In this document: positions 24,609 through 34,500 of the stretch, piece by piece
Position numbering within the stretch: the stretch's first letter is position 1
How the letters are laid out: the number at the start of each line of letters is the position of its first letter
NCBI RefSeq assembly: GCF_039595935.1
Contig: NZ_JBCNKR010000006.1
Location: 1,116,001-1,180,000, forward strand
Direction of reading: 5' to 3'
Source of the DNA: Flavobacterium sp.
GTDB taxonomy: Bacteria; Bacteroidota; Bacteroidia; Flavobacteriales; Flavobacteriaceae
Length of the DNA: 64,000 nt
The notes under the pieces: model-generated
The model's database searches: none
Told to the model about the DNA's origin: nothing
Seen by the model: only the letters and a program-made list of their open reading frames with translations
Program-made: the position numbers and the translations under genes

Positions 24609-24636
24609 TTTGAAAGAAGATATTTATGATAAATAA

Positions 24637-24738
24637 ATGGCATTAAGATTATTACCGAGCGAAGCTAAAGAATTTATAGAAACTGCCAATAGGTTGGATA
24701 TAGAAGTTGAATTATTGAAAAAAGCATTAGAATTTTGA
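24637..24738 (+). CDS. Possible small helical protein of 33 residues
   Basis: ATG at 24637 reads a 33-residue peptide, MALRLLPSEAKEFIETAN then a Leu/Glu/Lys-rich stretch, ending at the TGA at 24736-24738. It is amphipathic and charged (EAKEFIETANRL, EVELLKKALEF) and looks like a real helix rather than random AT-rich sequence, but it has no clear promoter. It may be a remnant of a longer gene. It begins about 30 bases after the preceding terminator. Confidence 0.3.
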   Translation: MALRLLPSEAKEFIETANRLDIEVELLKKALEF

Positions 24739-24743
24739 TTTTT

Positions 24744-24975
24744 AGCCACAGATTACACAGATTAAAATGGATTTTTTTATATGCTTAATCTTTAAATTTT
24801 TGCCACGAATTTCACAAATTTTCACGAATTAATTTAAGCATAATGATTTGTGTTAATTAGTGAATTAGTGGCGAATAAAACTTAATCCATAGCCTATTTT
24901 TATCTTAAAATAAAATGTATTTTTGATCTTAGAATCCTCAAATCTAAAATCAATAATCTACAATCTAAAATAGTA
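24744..24975. repeat. Intergenic word repeats before dgt
   Basis: The stretch contains CCACAGATTACACAGATTAAAA, then GCCACGAATTTCACAAATTTTCACGAATTAA with a loose inverse ending TTAGTGAATTAGTGGCG, then direct copies of AATCTAAAAT before the dgt start. Similar blocks occur at 19684, 39841 and 41570. Confidence 0.5.
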
Positions 24976-24977
24976 AA

Positions 24978-26324
24978 ATGAACTGGGAACAACTTTTATC
25001 ATTAAAACGTCAAGGCGATACAAGCAAAAGATTACGTGTAGAACAAGATGACACACGATTAGGTTTTGAGGTCGATTATGACCGAATTATATTCTCTGCG
25101 GCATTTCGATCTTTACAGGATAAAACCCAGGTAATTCCGCTTTCAAAAACAGATTTTGTACATACGCGTTTAACACATAGTTTAGAAGTTTCTGTTGTAG
25201 GAAGATCTTTAGGACGTTTGGTTGGGAAAAAAATCATCGAAAAATATCCTTATTTAAAAGAAATTCACGGTTATCATATGAATGATTTCGGAGCAATTGT
25301 GGCTGCGGCTTCATTAGCACATGATATCGGAAATCCGCCTTTTGGACATTCAGGTGAAAAAGCCATTGGGGAATATTTCTCAAGCGGAAAAGGATTAAAA
25401 TTCAAAGATAAATTGACTGCTAAACAATGGCAGGATTTAATTGATTTTGAAGGAAATGCAAACGGATTTTCTGTCTTAACAGGAAGTCGTCCGGGAATTG
25501 AAGGCGGGCTTAGAATTTCATACGCAACCTTGGGCGCTTTTATGAAATATCCTAAAGAAAGTCTTCCGAAAAAACCAACGAACAATATTGCCGATAAAAA
25601 ATACGGTTTCTTCCAGTCTGATAAAGCCTTTTTTGAAGAAGTTGCAGAAGATATGGGAATGATTCCAAATAAAGAAGATGGCGATATTGGTTTTGAAAGA
25701 CATCCTTTGGCTTATTTGGTTGAAGCTGCTGATGATATTTGCTACACAATTATCGATTTTGAAGACGGAATAAATCTTGGTTTGGTTTCTGAAGATTATG
25801 CTTTAGAGTATTTAATTAAACTGGTAAAAGATAATATTGGTGTTGCCAAATATAAATTACTGGAAACCAAGGAAGACAGAATCAGCTATTTGCGCGCATT
25901 AGCAATTAATTCCTTGATTAATGACGCTGTAGATGTTTTTGTTGAGAATGAAGAAGCAATTCTGGCCGGAAATTTCCCTTTTGCTTTAACAGATAAAAGC
26001 AAGTACAAAGCGCAGATGAATGATATTATCAACTTAAGTGTTGAAAAAATCTATCAGAGCCGTGAAGTTATCGAGAAAGAAATTGTCGGTTATCAGATTA
26101 TTCAAACTTTGCTGGATAAGTTTATAACCGCATTCAATAACAAATATGAAGGAACAGCCTCAAATTATGATAAACTGATTTTAAAAATGCTGCCGGAAAA
26201 ACATTATTTAGAAAAAGAAAATTTATACGAGCGTCTGCTTCATATATGCCACTATGTTTCGCTTTTAACGGATGGAAATGCATTAGAGTTATATGAAATG
26301 ATTCAAGGAAGAAAAAATAAGTAA
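24978..26324 (+). CDS. dgt: dGTP triphosphohydrolase (Dgt)
   Basis: Cleaves dGTP (or other dNTPs) to the nucleoside and triphosphate and helps balance dNTP pools. The 448-residue HD-domain protein shows RTLTHSLEVSVVG-like sequence at about 64-76 (here TRLTHSLEVSVVG), the HD pair His115-Asp116 in LAHDIGNPPFGHSGE, and a later Asp in EAADDICYTIIDFEDG. Length and start NWEQLLSLKRQGD fit the bacterial dGTPase family. Substrate range in Bacteroidota members is not certain. Confidence 0.93.
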   Translation: MNWEQLLSLKRQGDTSKRLRVEQDDTRLGFEVDYDRIIFSAAFRSLQDKTQVIPLSKTDFVHTRLTHSLEVSVVGRSLGRLVGKKIIEKYPYLKEIHGYHMNDFGAIVAAASLAHDIGNPPFGHSGEKAIGEYFSSGKGLKFKDKLTAKQWQDLIDFEGNANGFSVLTGSRPGIEGGLRISYATLGAFMKYPKESLPKKPTNNIADKKYGFFQSDKAFFEEVAEDMGMIPNKEDGDIGFERHPLAYLVEAADDICYTIIDFEDGINLGLVSEDYALEYLIKLVKDNIGVAKYKLLETKEDRISYLRALAINSLINDAVDVFVENEEAILAGNFPFALTDKSKYKAQMNDIINLSVEKIYQSREVIEKEIVGYQIIQTLLDKFITAFNNKYEGTASNYDKLILKMLPEKHYLEKENLYERLLHICHYVSLLTDGNALELYEMIQGRKNK

Positions 26325-26329
26325 GTTAA

Positions 26330-26486
26330 AAAGTCATAAAGCCGAAAGTCTTAAAGTCAAAAGTTGAAAAAAATATTATTATTATGCAGTGCAAGTTTTA
26401 TGTAATTCCAAAAAAAATCAATTTAACTCACTCAAGTTCTTAAATTTATGACTTTCAACTTTTGGCTTTAAGACTTTCGGCTTAAG
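26330..26486. repeat. AAAGTC-word inverted repeats
   Basis: AAAGTCATAAAGCCGAAAGTCTTAAAGTC and, 100 bases later, the inverse ACTTTCAACTTTTGGCTTTAAGACTTTCGGC give long complementary arms between the convergent dgt and DUF3078 genes. They may act as a two-way terminator. The words match those at 21118-21190. Confidence 0.65.
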
Positions 26487-26489
26487 ATT

Positions 26490-27491
26490 TTATTGAAAAG
26501 CATAAACCAAACCAACTCCAAGTACCTGACGCAATTGCATTCTTGGGCCGTCGTTAACCTGAGAAGTTGTTCCGGTAACAGGATCAACGACATCTTTTTT
26601 GGTTTTAATATCGTCATCATATACTAAATGAACGCCAATATTTGCTTTTACATAAGCGTTTACAACAAGATCTAAACGAGTATCATAATCAATATCGACA
26701 TTACCAAAACGGTTTAAATAATCGGTATATAAACTCAGTCTGTTTTCGTAAAAAACATTTTTATATATTTCGTTTTTCATATATCCGGTAAAAAGAATAC
26801 CAAACTCTGCTTTTACTTTTTGACCTTCCTGAACTAAAATCTGATTATTAGGATCTAAAGGATCTGGTGCATAAACCGCTTTCTTAACACCAAAAGAACC
26901 TTGATTTGCCAGATATTGGTCTAATACTAAAGTTGTTTTTAACGTAATAGGAGAGAAGTAAAAAGTTCTGTTTTTCTTTTTATTTGAATTCTCAGCTCCG
27001 GCTCCCAGAAAGATATAAGCTGGTGCAAAAGGTTTAGAGATTGCAATATCACGGTTTGGATAATTGTAACCGTTTGTAAATTGTGTATTGAAATTAAACT
27101 TGGCAGAATAATACCAGTTTGAGACCGTATCTTTTCTAAATCCGTAAGTAGAGTTTACTAAAAGAGCGTCGTCAGTTTTTCTAAGCTCAGTCCCGTCTTG
27201 TTTATTTAAACCGTATTTAACGATAAGTTCGTTAACCCATTTGTGGTTTCCTTTTGCATAAGTTCGTCCAAATTCACCCTTAAATAAACCTGAAATAGAA
27301 CTTGTTCCCCCGGCACTCCAGTTTACAAAAGCAATTTCTGAAATGTCAAAACCTAATTGATTTTTCTTAGTCCAGTTTGATGGCGGTTTTGGTAATTGAT
27401 TGGGATCGAGTGTTGTTTGTATAAGTTGTGCAAAGTTTTTTGTAGAGCACAAAAGTAACAAAAGCAAAAGGGCAGAACGTAATAATTTCAT
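26490..27491 (-). CDS. DUF3078 outer-membrane-associated protein
   Basis: A 333-residue exported protein. The signal peptide MKLLRSALLLLLLLCSTKNFAQ precedes the DUF3078 signature region WTKKNQLGFDISEIAFVNWSAGG. The remainder has many short strands with aromatic girdle patterns (FYFSPITLKTTLVLDQYLANQ) and ends in VGLVYAFQ, which fits a beta-barrel or barrel-like protein. The family is common in Bacteroidota and has no known function. It stands 34 bases downstream of dxs in the same direction and may be co-transcribed. Confidence 0.88.
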   Translation of the reverse strand: MKLLRSALLLLLLLCSTKNFAQLIQTTLDPNQLPKPPSNWTKKNQLGFDISEIAFVNWSAGGTSSISGLFKGEFGRTYAKGNHKWVNELIVKYGLNKQDGTELRKTDDALLVNSTYGFRKDTVSNWYYSAKFNFNTQFTNGYNYPNRDIAISKPFAPAYIFLGAGAENSNKKKNRTFYFSPITLKTTLVLDQYLANQGSFGVKKAVYAPDPLDPNNQILVQEGQKVKAEFGILFTGYMKNEIYKNVFYENRLSLYTDYLNRFGNVDIDYDTRLDLVVNAYVKANIGVHLVYDDDIKTKKDVVDPVTGTTSQVNDGPRMQLRQVLGVGLVYAFQ

Positions 27492-27525
27492 TAGGCGTAT
27501 TTTATTTTTTGGTGTTGCAAAATAA

Positions 27526-29313
27526 TTATTTTGAACCGTTTGAAAAAAGATTTATCAAACTTTTAACGTCAATTTTACACAATTGTTGTTGTTGAAGCAC
27601 GCTTCCGTGCTCAATAAATTCGTCAGGAATACCCAGAATTTCAACCTTGTTTTTGAAGTTGTTCGTGGCCGCAAATTCTAAAACTGCGCTTCCAAAACCA
27701 CCTTTTTTTACTCCGTCTTCAATGGTAATTATACTTTCAAAACTAGAGAAAATAGTGTTTAAAAGCTTTGTATCTAAGGGTTTAATAAAGCCAAAGTCGT
27801 AGTGAGCAATGGCATCAGAATTATGACATTCTTTTAAAGCTTCGATAACATTATTCCCAATTGATCCGGTAGATAAAACAGCTGTTGTAGTTCCTGTTTT
27901 TAAGCAGTTTCCTTCGCCAATTTTAATCGTTTCATAATGTCCGAAATTTTCTACTTCCCAATTTGGCAATACGCCTCGGCCTCTCGGATATCGAATTGCA
28001 ATAGGATTATTCAGACCTAATTGAGCCGTATATAAAATGTTTTGAAGTGCAATTTCATTAATTGGCGCATAAATAATCAAATTTGGAATAGAACGCAGAT
28101 ATGAAATGTCAAAAACTCCATGATGCGTTGCGCCATCTTCTCCCACCAAACCAGCTCTGTCTAAACAAAAAATAACCGGTAAATTCTGCAAGGCAACGTC
28201 ATGAATAACCTGATCGTAAGCGCGCTGTAAAAATGTCGAGTAAATATTACAATAAACGATCATGCCCTGAGTCGCCATTCCGGCGGCAAGCGTTACGGCA
28301 TGTTGCTCGGCAATTCCCACATCAAAAGCACGTTCCGGCAGTTCATTCATCATAAATTTTAATGAACTTCCAGATGGCATTGCAGGTGTGATCCCAATTA
28401 TTTTTTCATTTTTTTTGGCTAAATCTAAAATAGTTAAACCAAAGACATCCTGATATTTAGGCGGAAGATTTTCTTCAGATTTTAAATGAATTTCTCCAGT
28501 CGAAGCATCAAATTTCCCAGGTGCATGATATTTCACCTGATTTTCCTCAGCTTGCTGTAAACCCTTTCCTTTTGTGGTAACAATATGAAGGAATTTTGGG
28601 CCTTTAATTTTTTTTAAACGATTTAACTCTTTAATCAAAGTTGGAAAATCATGCCCGTCAATAGGACCGGAATAATCAAAATTCAGTGATTTTATAATGT
28701 TATTCTGTTTCGGATTTTTTCCGTTTTTAACAGCCGTGAGATATTTTTTTAATGCACCAACACTTGGGTCAATTCCAATAGCATTGTCGTTTAAAATTAC
28801 AAGAATATTAGCATCTGTAACTCCGGCGTGGTTTAAACCTTCAAAAGCCATTCCGCTTGCGATAGAAGCATCGCCAATAACGGCTATATGTTGTTTTTCT
28901 GAATCGCCTTTTAGTTTAGAAGCAATTGCCATTCCGAGTGCTGCCGAAATAGAAGTCGAAGAATGTCCCACACCAAAAGTATCGTAAATACTTTCGGCTC
29001 TTTTTGGAAAACCCGAAATTCCTCCAAGCTGTCTGTTAGTATGGAAATTTTCTCTTCTTTCGGTTAAAATTTTATGTCCGTAAGCTTGATGTCCAACATC
29101 CCAAACCAATAAATCTTCGGGAGTATTAAATACATAATGCAGCGCAATCGTCAGTTCAACAACGCCCAAACTGGCGCCTAAATGACCTTCTTTTACAGAA
29201 ACCACATCAATAATAAACTGACGCAATTCCTGAGCAACCTGAGTAAGCTGTTCTTCTTTTAAAAGACGTAAATCGGCGGGATTGTATATGTTTGAGAGTA
29301 AATCGCTTTTCAT
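27526..29313 (-). CDS. dxs: 1-deoxy-D-xylulose-5-phosphate synthase (Dxs)
   Basis: The first enzyme of the MEP isoprenoid route. It joins pyruvate and glyceraldehyde 3-phosphate with thiamine diphosphate. The 595-residue protein has the ThDP-binding segment VIGDASIASGMAFEGLNHAG, the transketolase parts VGIAEQHAVTLAAGMA and EDGATHHGVFDISYLRSIP, and a C-terminal transketolase domain with ITIEDGVKKGGFGSAV. It is slightly shorter than E. coli Dxs, as usual for Bacteroidota. A CAAATTTA box at 29328-29335 gives a minus-strand TAAATTTG promoter element. Confidence 0.96.
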   Translation of the reverse strand: MKSDLLSNIYNPADLRLLKEEQLTQVAQELRQFIIDVVSVKEGHLGASLGVVELTIALHYVFNTPEDLLVWDVGHQAYGHKILTERRENFHTNRQLGGISGFPKRAESIYDTFGVGHSSTSISAALGMAIASKLKGDSEKQHIAVIGDASIASGMAFEGLNHAGVTDANILVILNDNAIGIDPSVGALKKYLTAVKNGKNPKQNNIIKSLNFDYSGPIDGHDFPTLIKELNRLKKIKGPKFLHIVTTKGKGLQQAEENQVKYHAPGKFDASTGEIHLKSEENLPPKYQDVFGLTILDLAKKNEKIIGITPAMPSGSSLKFMMNELPERAFDVGIAEQHAVTLAAGMATQGMIVYCNIYSTFLQRAYDQVIHDVALQNLPVIFCLDRAGLVGEDGATHHGVFDISYLRSIPNLIIYAPINEIALQNILYTAQLGLNNPIAIRYPRGRGVLPNWEVENFGHYETIKIGEGNCLKTGTTTAVLSTGSIGNNVIEALKECHNSDAIAHYDFGFIKPLDTKLLNTIFSSFESIITIEDGVKKGGFGSAVLEFAATNNFKNKVEILGIPDEFIEHGSVLQQQQLCKIDVKSLINLFSNGSK

Positions 29314-29364
29314 TGTATGGAAAAAAGCAAATTTACGGTTTTAAATTGAATTTTATTGTGAGGA

Positions 29365-30000
29365 CTATTGCAATACAATGGGTAAAGAATATTGTCTCTT
29401 TACTTTTTTGTCATTAGATTCTCCCGGCTGCCATTTTGGGCAGGAATTTAAAACTCGTATAATTTCTTGTTGTGTTACATCGTTAATAGGAGGGTCAGAT
29501 TGAAGAAAAGATACATAACCGTTTTTTTCTATCGCAAATGCCAGATTTATTTTGAGTTTATAAAATTCTGCATTTGCAGGTTTTTTAAATTCCTTTTGAA
29601 AAAAAGTATAAAACTGATCAATTCCGCCCGGAAATTCTGCATTGGTTTCAGATACAACTTCTCCGGAAGGAGCAGCTTTAACGACTACTTTTTGGGGGGT
29701 ATTTTTATTAGCATCTGTTTTTCCAGATTTTGAAAGTTTGCTTTCTATTGATTTTACAGCTTTTGCCTTATCTGTTTTTGATGGAATAGAAACTTTAGAA
29801 TCTGCTTTGTCATTTTTATCTTTGGCAATTTCTTCAACAACAGCCTGTTTTTTTACAACAGTATCTTTTACAGCCTGAACCGTATTTGTTTTTTGCTGTT
29901 TTTCGTCTTTCTTCTGGCAGCTGAACAAACAGTTCCCAACAATCAAAAACAAAGTGACTAGTGCTGTTTTTTGAATCGTTATTTTAAGTTCTTTATTCAT
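29365..30000 (-). CDS. Membrane-anchored or lipoprotein with TonB C-terminal-like domain
   Basis: A 211-residue protein. A hydrophobic N-terminal segment ends in LFSC, which may be a lipobox (Cys28), although the segment is longer than usual and could stay as a membrane anchor. A Lys/Thr/Val-rich linker (30-115) leads to a C-terminal domain with FPGGIDQFYTFFQKEFKKP and IIRVLNSCPKWQPGESNDKKVKRQYSLPIVL, which is the TonB C-terminal pattern. The start overlaps the stop of the upstream gene (TAATG), so both are translated together. Confidence 0.75.
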   Translation of the reverse strand: MNKELKITIQKTALVTLFLIVGNCLFSCQKKDEKQQKTNTVQAVKDTVVKKQAVVEEIAKDKNDKADSKVSIPSKTDKAKAVKSIESKLSKSGKTDANKNTPQKVVVKAAPSGEVVSETNAEFPGGIDQFYTFFQKEFKKPANAEFYKLKINLAFAIEKNGYVSFLQSDPPINDVTQQEIIRVLNSCPKWQPGESNDKKVKRQYSLPIVLQ

Positions 30001-30827
30001 TATTTAATTGTAATCGGTAAAACGTAAGTAGATCTGACAATACGATTTTTTAATTTTCCAGGAATCCATTTTGGTGCTTTTTCTAAAACCCTTATAGTTT
30101 CTTCTTCTATTTCTTTTGGTATGTTTTTACCGATTGTAAAATTACTTAAACTGCCATCTTCTTCAACAACCAATAAGACCTCAATTTCTCCGTTAAACTT
30201 TTCTGTTAGATTAGGAGTGTTATAATTTTTAGCAAAAAAAGCATAAAACTTTTGTATTCCATTTTCAGGAACTGGCAAAACATCTAAATCTTTCGAATTA
30301 TATATTGTATGATACACAAAAGATCCTGTTTGGATAGGATTAGCAGGAGCTATCATTCCCATCATGGTACTTTGAGCAGGTTTTTCCGGGCTTACTTTTT
30401 TAGATTCGATTTGATGTCCATAACATTTAGACACAAATTCGTTTTCATTTTGCTCTGTATTGTCAATAATTTCAATTTTATCAATTTTGTTTTTATTTCC
30501 ATCTTTATCAGAACAGCTAAATAGAGTTGTTCCCATAGAAATAAACATTGCCAGAACAAACATTTTATAATAATTGGTTTGTGTATATAAAACCTGACTC
30601 GGAATTTGAATTGTTATTGTTTCTAATTGCGAATTTTTAAATCTTCCGCAAATAGCATTATTCTGATTCTGAATAAAAAAATGCTGAATTTCCTCTGGAA
30701 GCATAGAAGTAAAATCAGTAACCGTTTTAGAACAGCTCATACAGAAACGACCATTTTCGTTTGGCGTCATTTTGTTCCAATCTTCTTTACATAGCTCGGG
30801 AATGCTGATTTTGTAATTTCTTTCCAT
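30000..30827 (-). CDS. TonB C-terminal-like protein with cysteine-rich N-terminus
   Basis: A 275-residue protein starting at the ATG at 30827; an in-frame TTG lies two codons before. The first 60 residues form a cytoplasmic-looking module with CKEDWNKMTPNENGRFCMSC (three Cys that could bind metal). A membrane helix follows near 88-108 (MFVLAMFISMGTTLFSC), then a linker and a TonB-C-like domain (GIQKFYAFFAKNYNTP, VLEKAPKWIPGKLKNRIV). The pair of proteins shares the C-terminal design, suggesting duplication. Whether they energise a transporter is unknown; no ExbB or ExbD gene is near. Confidence 0.75.
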   Translation of the reverse strand: MERNYKISIPELCKEDWNKMTPNENGRFCMSCSKTVTDFTSMLPEEIQHFFIQNQNNAICGRFKNSQLETITIQIPSQVLYTQTNYYKMFVLAMFISMGTTLFSCSDKDGNKNKIDKIEIIDNTEQNENEFVSKCYGHQIESKKVSPEKPAQSTMMGMIAPANPIQTGSFVYHTIYNSKDLDVLPVPENGIQKFYAFFAKNYNTPNLTEKFNGEIEVLLVVEEDGSLSNFTIGKNIPKEIEEETIRVLEKAPKWIPGKLKNRIVRSTYVLPITIK

Positions 30828-30876
30828 ATTCAAATATCAAAAATTAAATGTAATAAAAAATACGTTCTAAAAATCC

Positions 30877-30884
30877 TATTTTTG
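30877..30884 (+). promoter_or_regulatory. Promoter -7 box for tadA
   Basis: TATTTTTG ends only five bases before the tadA ATG. The transcript would therefore have almost no leader. A clear -33 TTTG was not found. Confidence 0.45.
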
Positions 30885-30889
30885 CAATT

Positions 30890-31333
30890 ATGGAAAATCC
30901 TTTCACCGACGAATATTTTATGAAAAAGGCTTTGCAGGAGGCCGAAGCAGCTTTTGAAAAAGGCGAAATTCCTGTTGGAGCCGTTATTGTTGTGGCAGAT
31001 AAGGTAATAGCAAGAAGTCATAATTTGACAGAATTACTCAACGACGTAACCGCTCACGCCGAAATGCAGTCCATTACCGCTGCTGCAAACTTCCTTGGTG
31101 GAAAATATTTAAAAGATTGTACGCTTTACGTAACGCTTGAACCTTGCCAAATGTGTGCTGGCGCTTTGTACTGGAGCCAGATTTCTAAAATCGTTTTTGG
31201 TGCACGCGACGAACAACGCGGATTTCTGAATATGGGAACAAAACTTCACCCAAAAACGACTGTAGTTTCGGGAGTAATGGCCAATGAAGCAGCTGATTTA
31301 ATGAAACGTTTCTTTCTGGAGAGAAGGAAATAA
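30890..31333 (+). CDS. tadA: Nucleoside deaminase, tRNA adenosine(34) deaminase TadA type
   Basis: A zinc deaminase that likely converts A34 to inosine in tRNA-Arg. In the 147-residue protein the zinc ligands are His56 (with proton-shuttle Glu58) in AHAEM and Cys86/Cys89 in EPCQMC. The N-terminus FMKKALQEAEAAFEKGEIPVGAVIV is typical for TadA. Guanine deaminase-like activity is a less likely alternative in this family. It is divergent from the TonB-like gene pair. Confidence 0.92.
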   Translation: MENPFTDEYFMKKALQEAEAAFEKGEIPVGAVIVVADKVIARSHNLTELLNDVTAHAEMQSITAAANFLGGKYLKDCTLYVTLEPCQMCAGALYWSQISKIVFGARDEQRGFLNMGTKLHPKTTVVSGVMANEAADLMKRFFLERRK

Positions 31334-31549
31334 TCTTATCAAAAGAGTCGAAATTTACTTCTAGTCATTCCCACAACACCTTGTAGACTTCAACAAAAGT
31401 TAAATAATGAATACTAGAGAATTTTCTTCTTAAAGAAACCGGAAAATATTTTACTTTTAACATAATTTAAATCTCATTTTGCAGTTATGGTTTTTAACTG
31501 CAAGGCGTGTTAAATTACCAGTTTTTTAACCAATTAACTCTAAATAAAA

Positions 31550-34500
31550 GTGAAAGCAAAAGGTTTAGTTCTCGTATTTTTTGTGTTCTTTATTTTTCAA
31601 TCCTGCGGCAGAAAATCAGCTGCAGATTTCAATTCGGATTTTTCATTATTCAAAGATTACATAACCAGTTTTACAGGCGGAATTGTCTCGGCAGATTCTG
31701 ATATTCGTGTAGTTTTGGCTTTTGATAAAAACGACTGGAAACCCAATCAGGAATTAGACGACGATTTGTTTGATATTTCACCAAGTGTGAGCGGAAAAGT
31801 TGTAGCACTTTCGACTAATACTTTAGCTTTTATTCCGGAGAAAAAACTCAAAATGGGAACAGAATATCAGGTTACTTTAAACTTAGATAAACTAACTGCC
31901 ATTCCAAAAGACAAAGAAAAAGAGCTTTCTAAATTCAATTTTACAGTAAAAACGGTAAAACAGGATTTTACTATCAATACATTCGATATTCAGTCGTACA
32001 GCAAAGAATATCAATATTTAAACTGCGTATTAAAAACAGCAGATAATATTGATTTGGAAACGGCTCAAAAACTTGTCGAAGCAAAACATAACGGAAATAA
32101 TCTTAAAATTAAGTTTGAAAAAACAAACGGTCCTGCAAAAGAGTTCCGTTTTATAATTGACAGCATTCAGCGTCAGTCAGAAGCCTCAAACTTAGAAATC
32201 ATTTACGATGGAAGTGATTTTGATATTGATCAGAAAGGACAAATCGATTTCCCGATTACGAGCATCAACGAATTTAAAGTAATAAAGGTTGAGGTTCCGG
32301 ATGGAAACAATCAACAGGTTTTAATTAACTTTTCTGAACCTTTGGAAAAAGGACAGGATTTTGCCGGATTGGTTTCGATTCAGAACACTAATAACCTGAA
32401 ATTTTCTACGCAAGGAAATTTACTGAAAGTATATTTTACAAACCAAAATGCTCCTAAAGAAGAAAAACCAGTTACAGTTGTAGTTCAAGAAGAACCCGAA
32501 GCAGTTGCCGTAGATTCGGCAGCGGTAGTGGTTGATTCAGCCGCTGTTGCCGTAGATTCAGCTGCCGCTGTTGCAGAAGAAGCCGTTGAGTATGTGCCGG
32601 ATGAAGAACCGCAGCAGGTAGTTACCGGAGAATTGTTACTTGAAGTTTTTGAAGGAATCGAAAGCCAGTATGGTAAAAAATTAGAATCTAATTATTCTGA
32701 GAAAATTTCTTTTGACCAGATAAAACCAAATATCCGCTTTGTAAAAAATGGAACGATTCTGCCAAGTTCAAATAATTTAAAATTAAATTTCGAAGCCGTA
32801 AACTTAAGTGCCGTTGATGTAAAAGTGTATAAAATTTACAAGAATAATATTCTGCAGTTTTTACAATATAACGAATTAAACGGCGGACAAAACCTTAAAA
32901 AAGTTGCACAGCCTGTTGCTAAAACTACGCTTAATTTAAGGGAAAGTACGCTCGTAAATCTTTCGAAATGGAATACCTATGCTTTAGATTTATCTAAAAT
33001 TATTAAGCCGGAACCGGGAGCGATTTACAGAGTTGAATTTGTATACAAAAAGAAATATTCTCTTTATAAATGCGAAACATCAGATTCAGGTGATGATGAA
33101 ACTGAGGAAGAAGAAGTAGATGAAAATGATGTGAATTACAGCGGTAACTCTTATGATGAGTATTCCTATTATGACGATTATGACTGGAGAGAAAGCGAAG
33201 ATCCGTGTTCTGGATCGTATTTTTATAATGCGAAAATTGCGACTAATATTTTAGCTTCAGATTTAGGAGTTATTGCCAAAAGAGGCGAGAATAAATCGTA
33301 TTTATTTGCCGTAAACAATATCGTAACTACAGAACCTGTATCAAATGCAAGGGTAGATTTATACAACTTCCAACAACAGAAAATTGCTACTGAGGCAACC
33401 AGCAGCGAAGGAATTGCATCATTTCAGCTGGATAAATTCGCTTATTTTGCAATTGTAACTTTAGGAGATCAGTCAACTTATGTGAAACTTGATGACGGAC
33501 AATCTTTGTCTGTCAGCAATTTTGATGTTGCCGGAGAGACTTTACAAAAAGGTTTAAAAGGCTTTATTTACGGAGAAAGAGGCGTTTGGCGCCCGGGAGA
33601 TAATTTGTATTTGTCTTTCATTTTAAATGATGCAGCGAATAAACTTCCGAAATCACATCCAATTAAATTTAGATTAAATGATCCGAATGGTAAAACAGTT
33701 TATCAAACGGTTCAAAAAACAAACGATTTAAACCATTATGCTTTTATAGTACCAACAAACCAAGATGCGCCAACAGGAAACTGGGAAGCTATGGTGAGCG
33801 TTGGCGGGGCCAAATTCTATAAAAGTATTAAAATAGAAACGATCAAACCAAATCGTTTAAAAATCAAAAATACATTCAGCAGAAAAACACTTTCGGCATC
33901 TTATCCAAATACAGATAATCTGGAAGTAACCTGGCTTCACGGAGCGATTGCTAAGAATTTAAATGTAGAAATACAGGCTAAATTCTCTCAGCAAGGCACC
34001 ACTTTTAAAGGTTATGAAAAATATACTTTTGATGATTTAACACGTCAGTTTAGTACAGAAGAAATTAATGTTTTTTCAGGTAAATTAAACGAAAGCGGAA
34101 AAGCAGCTGTAAATATTCAGCCAAGATTGCAAGGACAGGCTCCGGGAATGCTTCGCGCAGCTTTCATTACAAAAGTGTATGAAGAAGGAGGAGATTTTAG
34201 TACCGATGTTATGTCGACAACTTATTCTCCGTACAAAACGTATGTGGGATTAAAATCGCCGGAACTGAACAAATACAATATGCTTGAAACGAGAACAAAC
34301 AATCGTTTTGAAGTGGTAACGGTAGATGAAAACGGAAGACCAAAATCTGTTAGAAATCTGGAAGTCAGAATTTATAAAGTTGACTGGAGATGGTGGTGGG
34401 ATTCTTCAAATGATAACTTGTCGAATTATAACTCTTCAAATTCAACAACATCGTATAAATCTGTTGTAATTAATACTGATTCAAGCGGAAAAGGAAGTTT

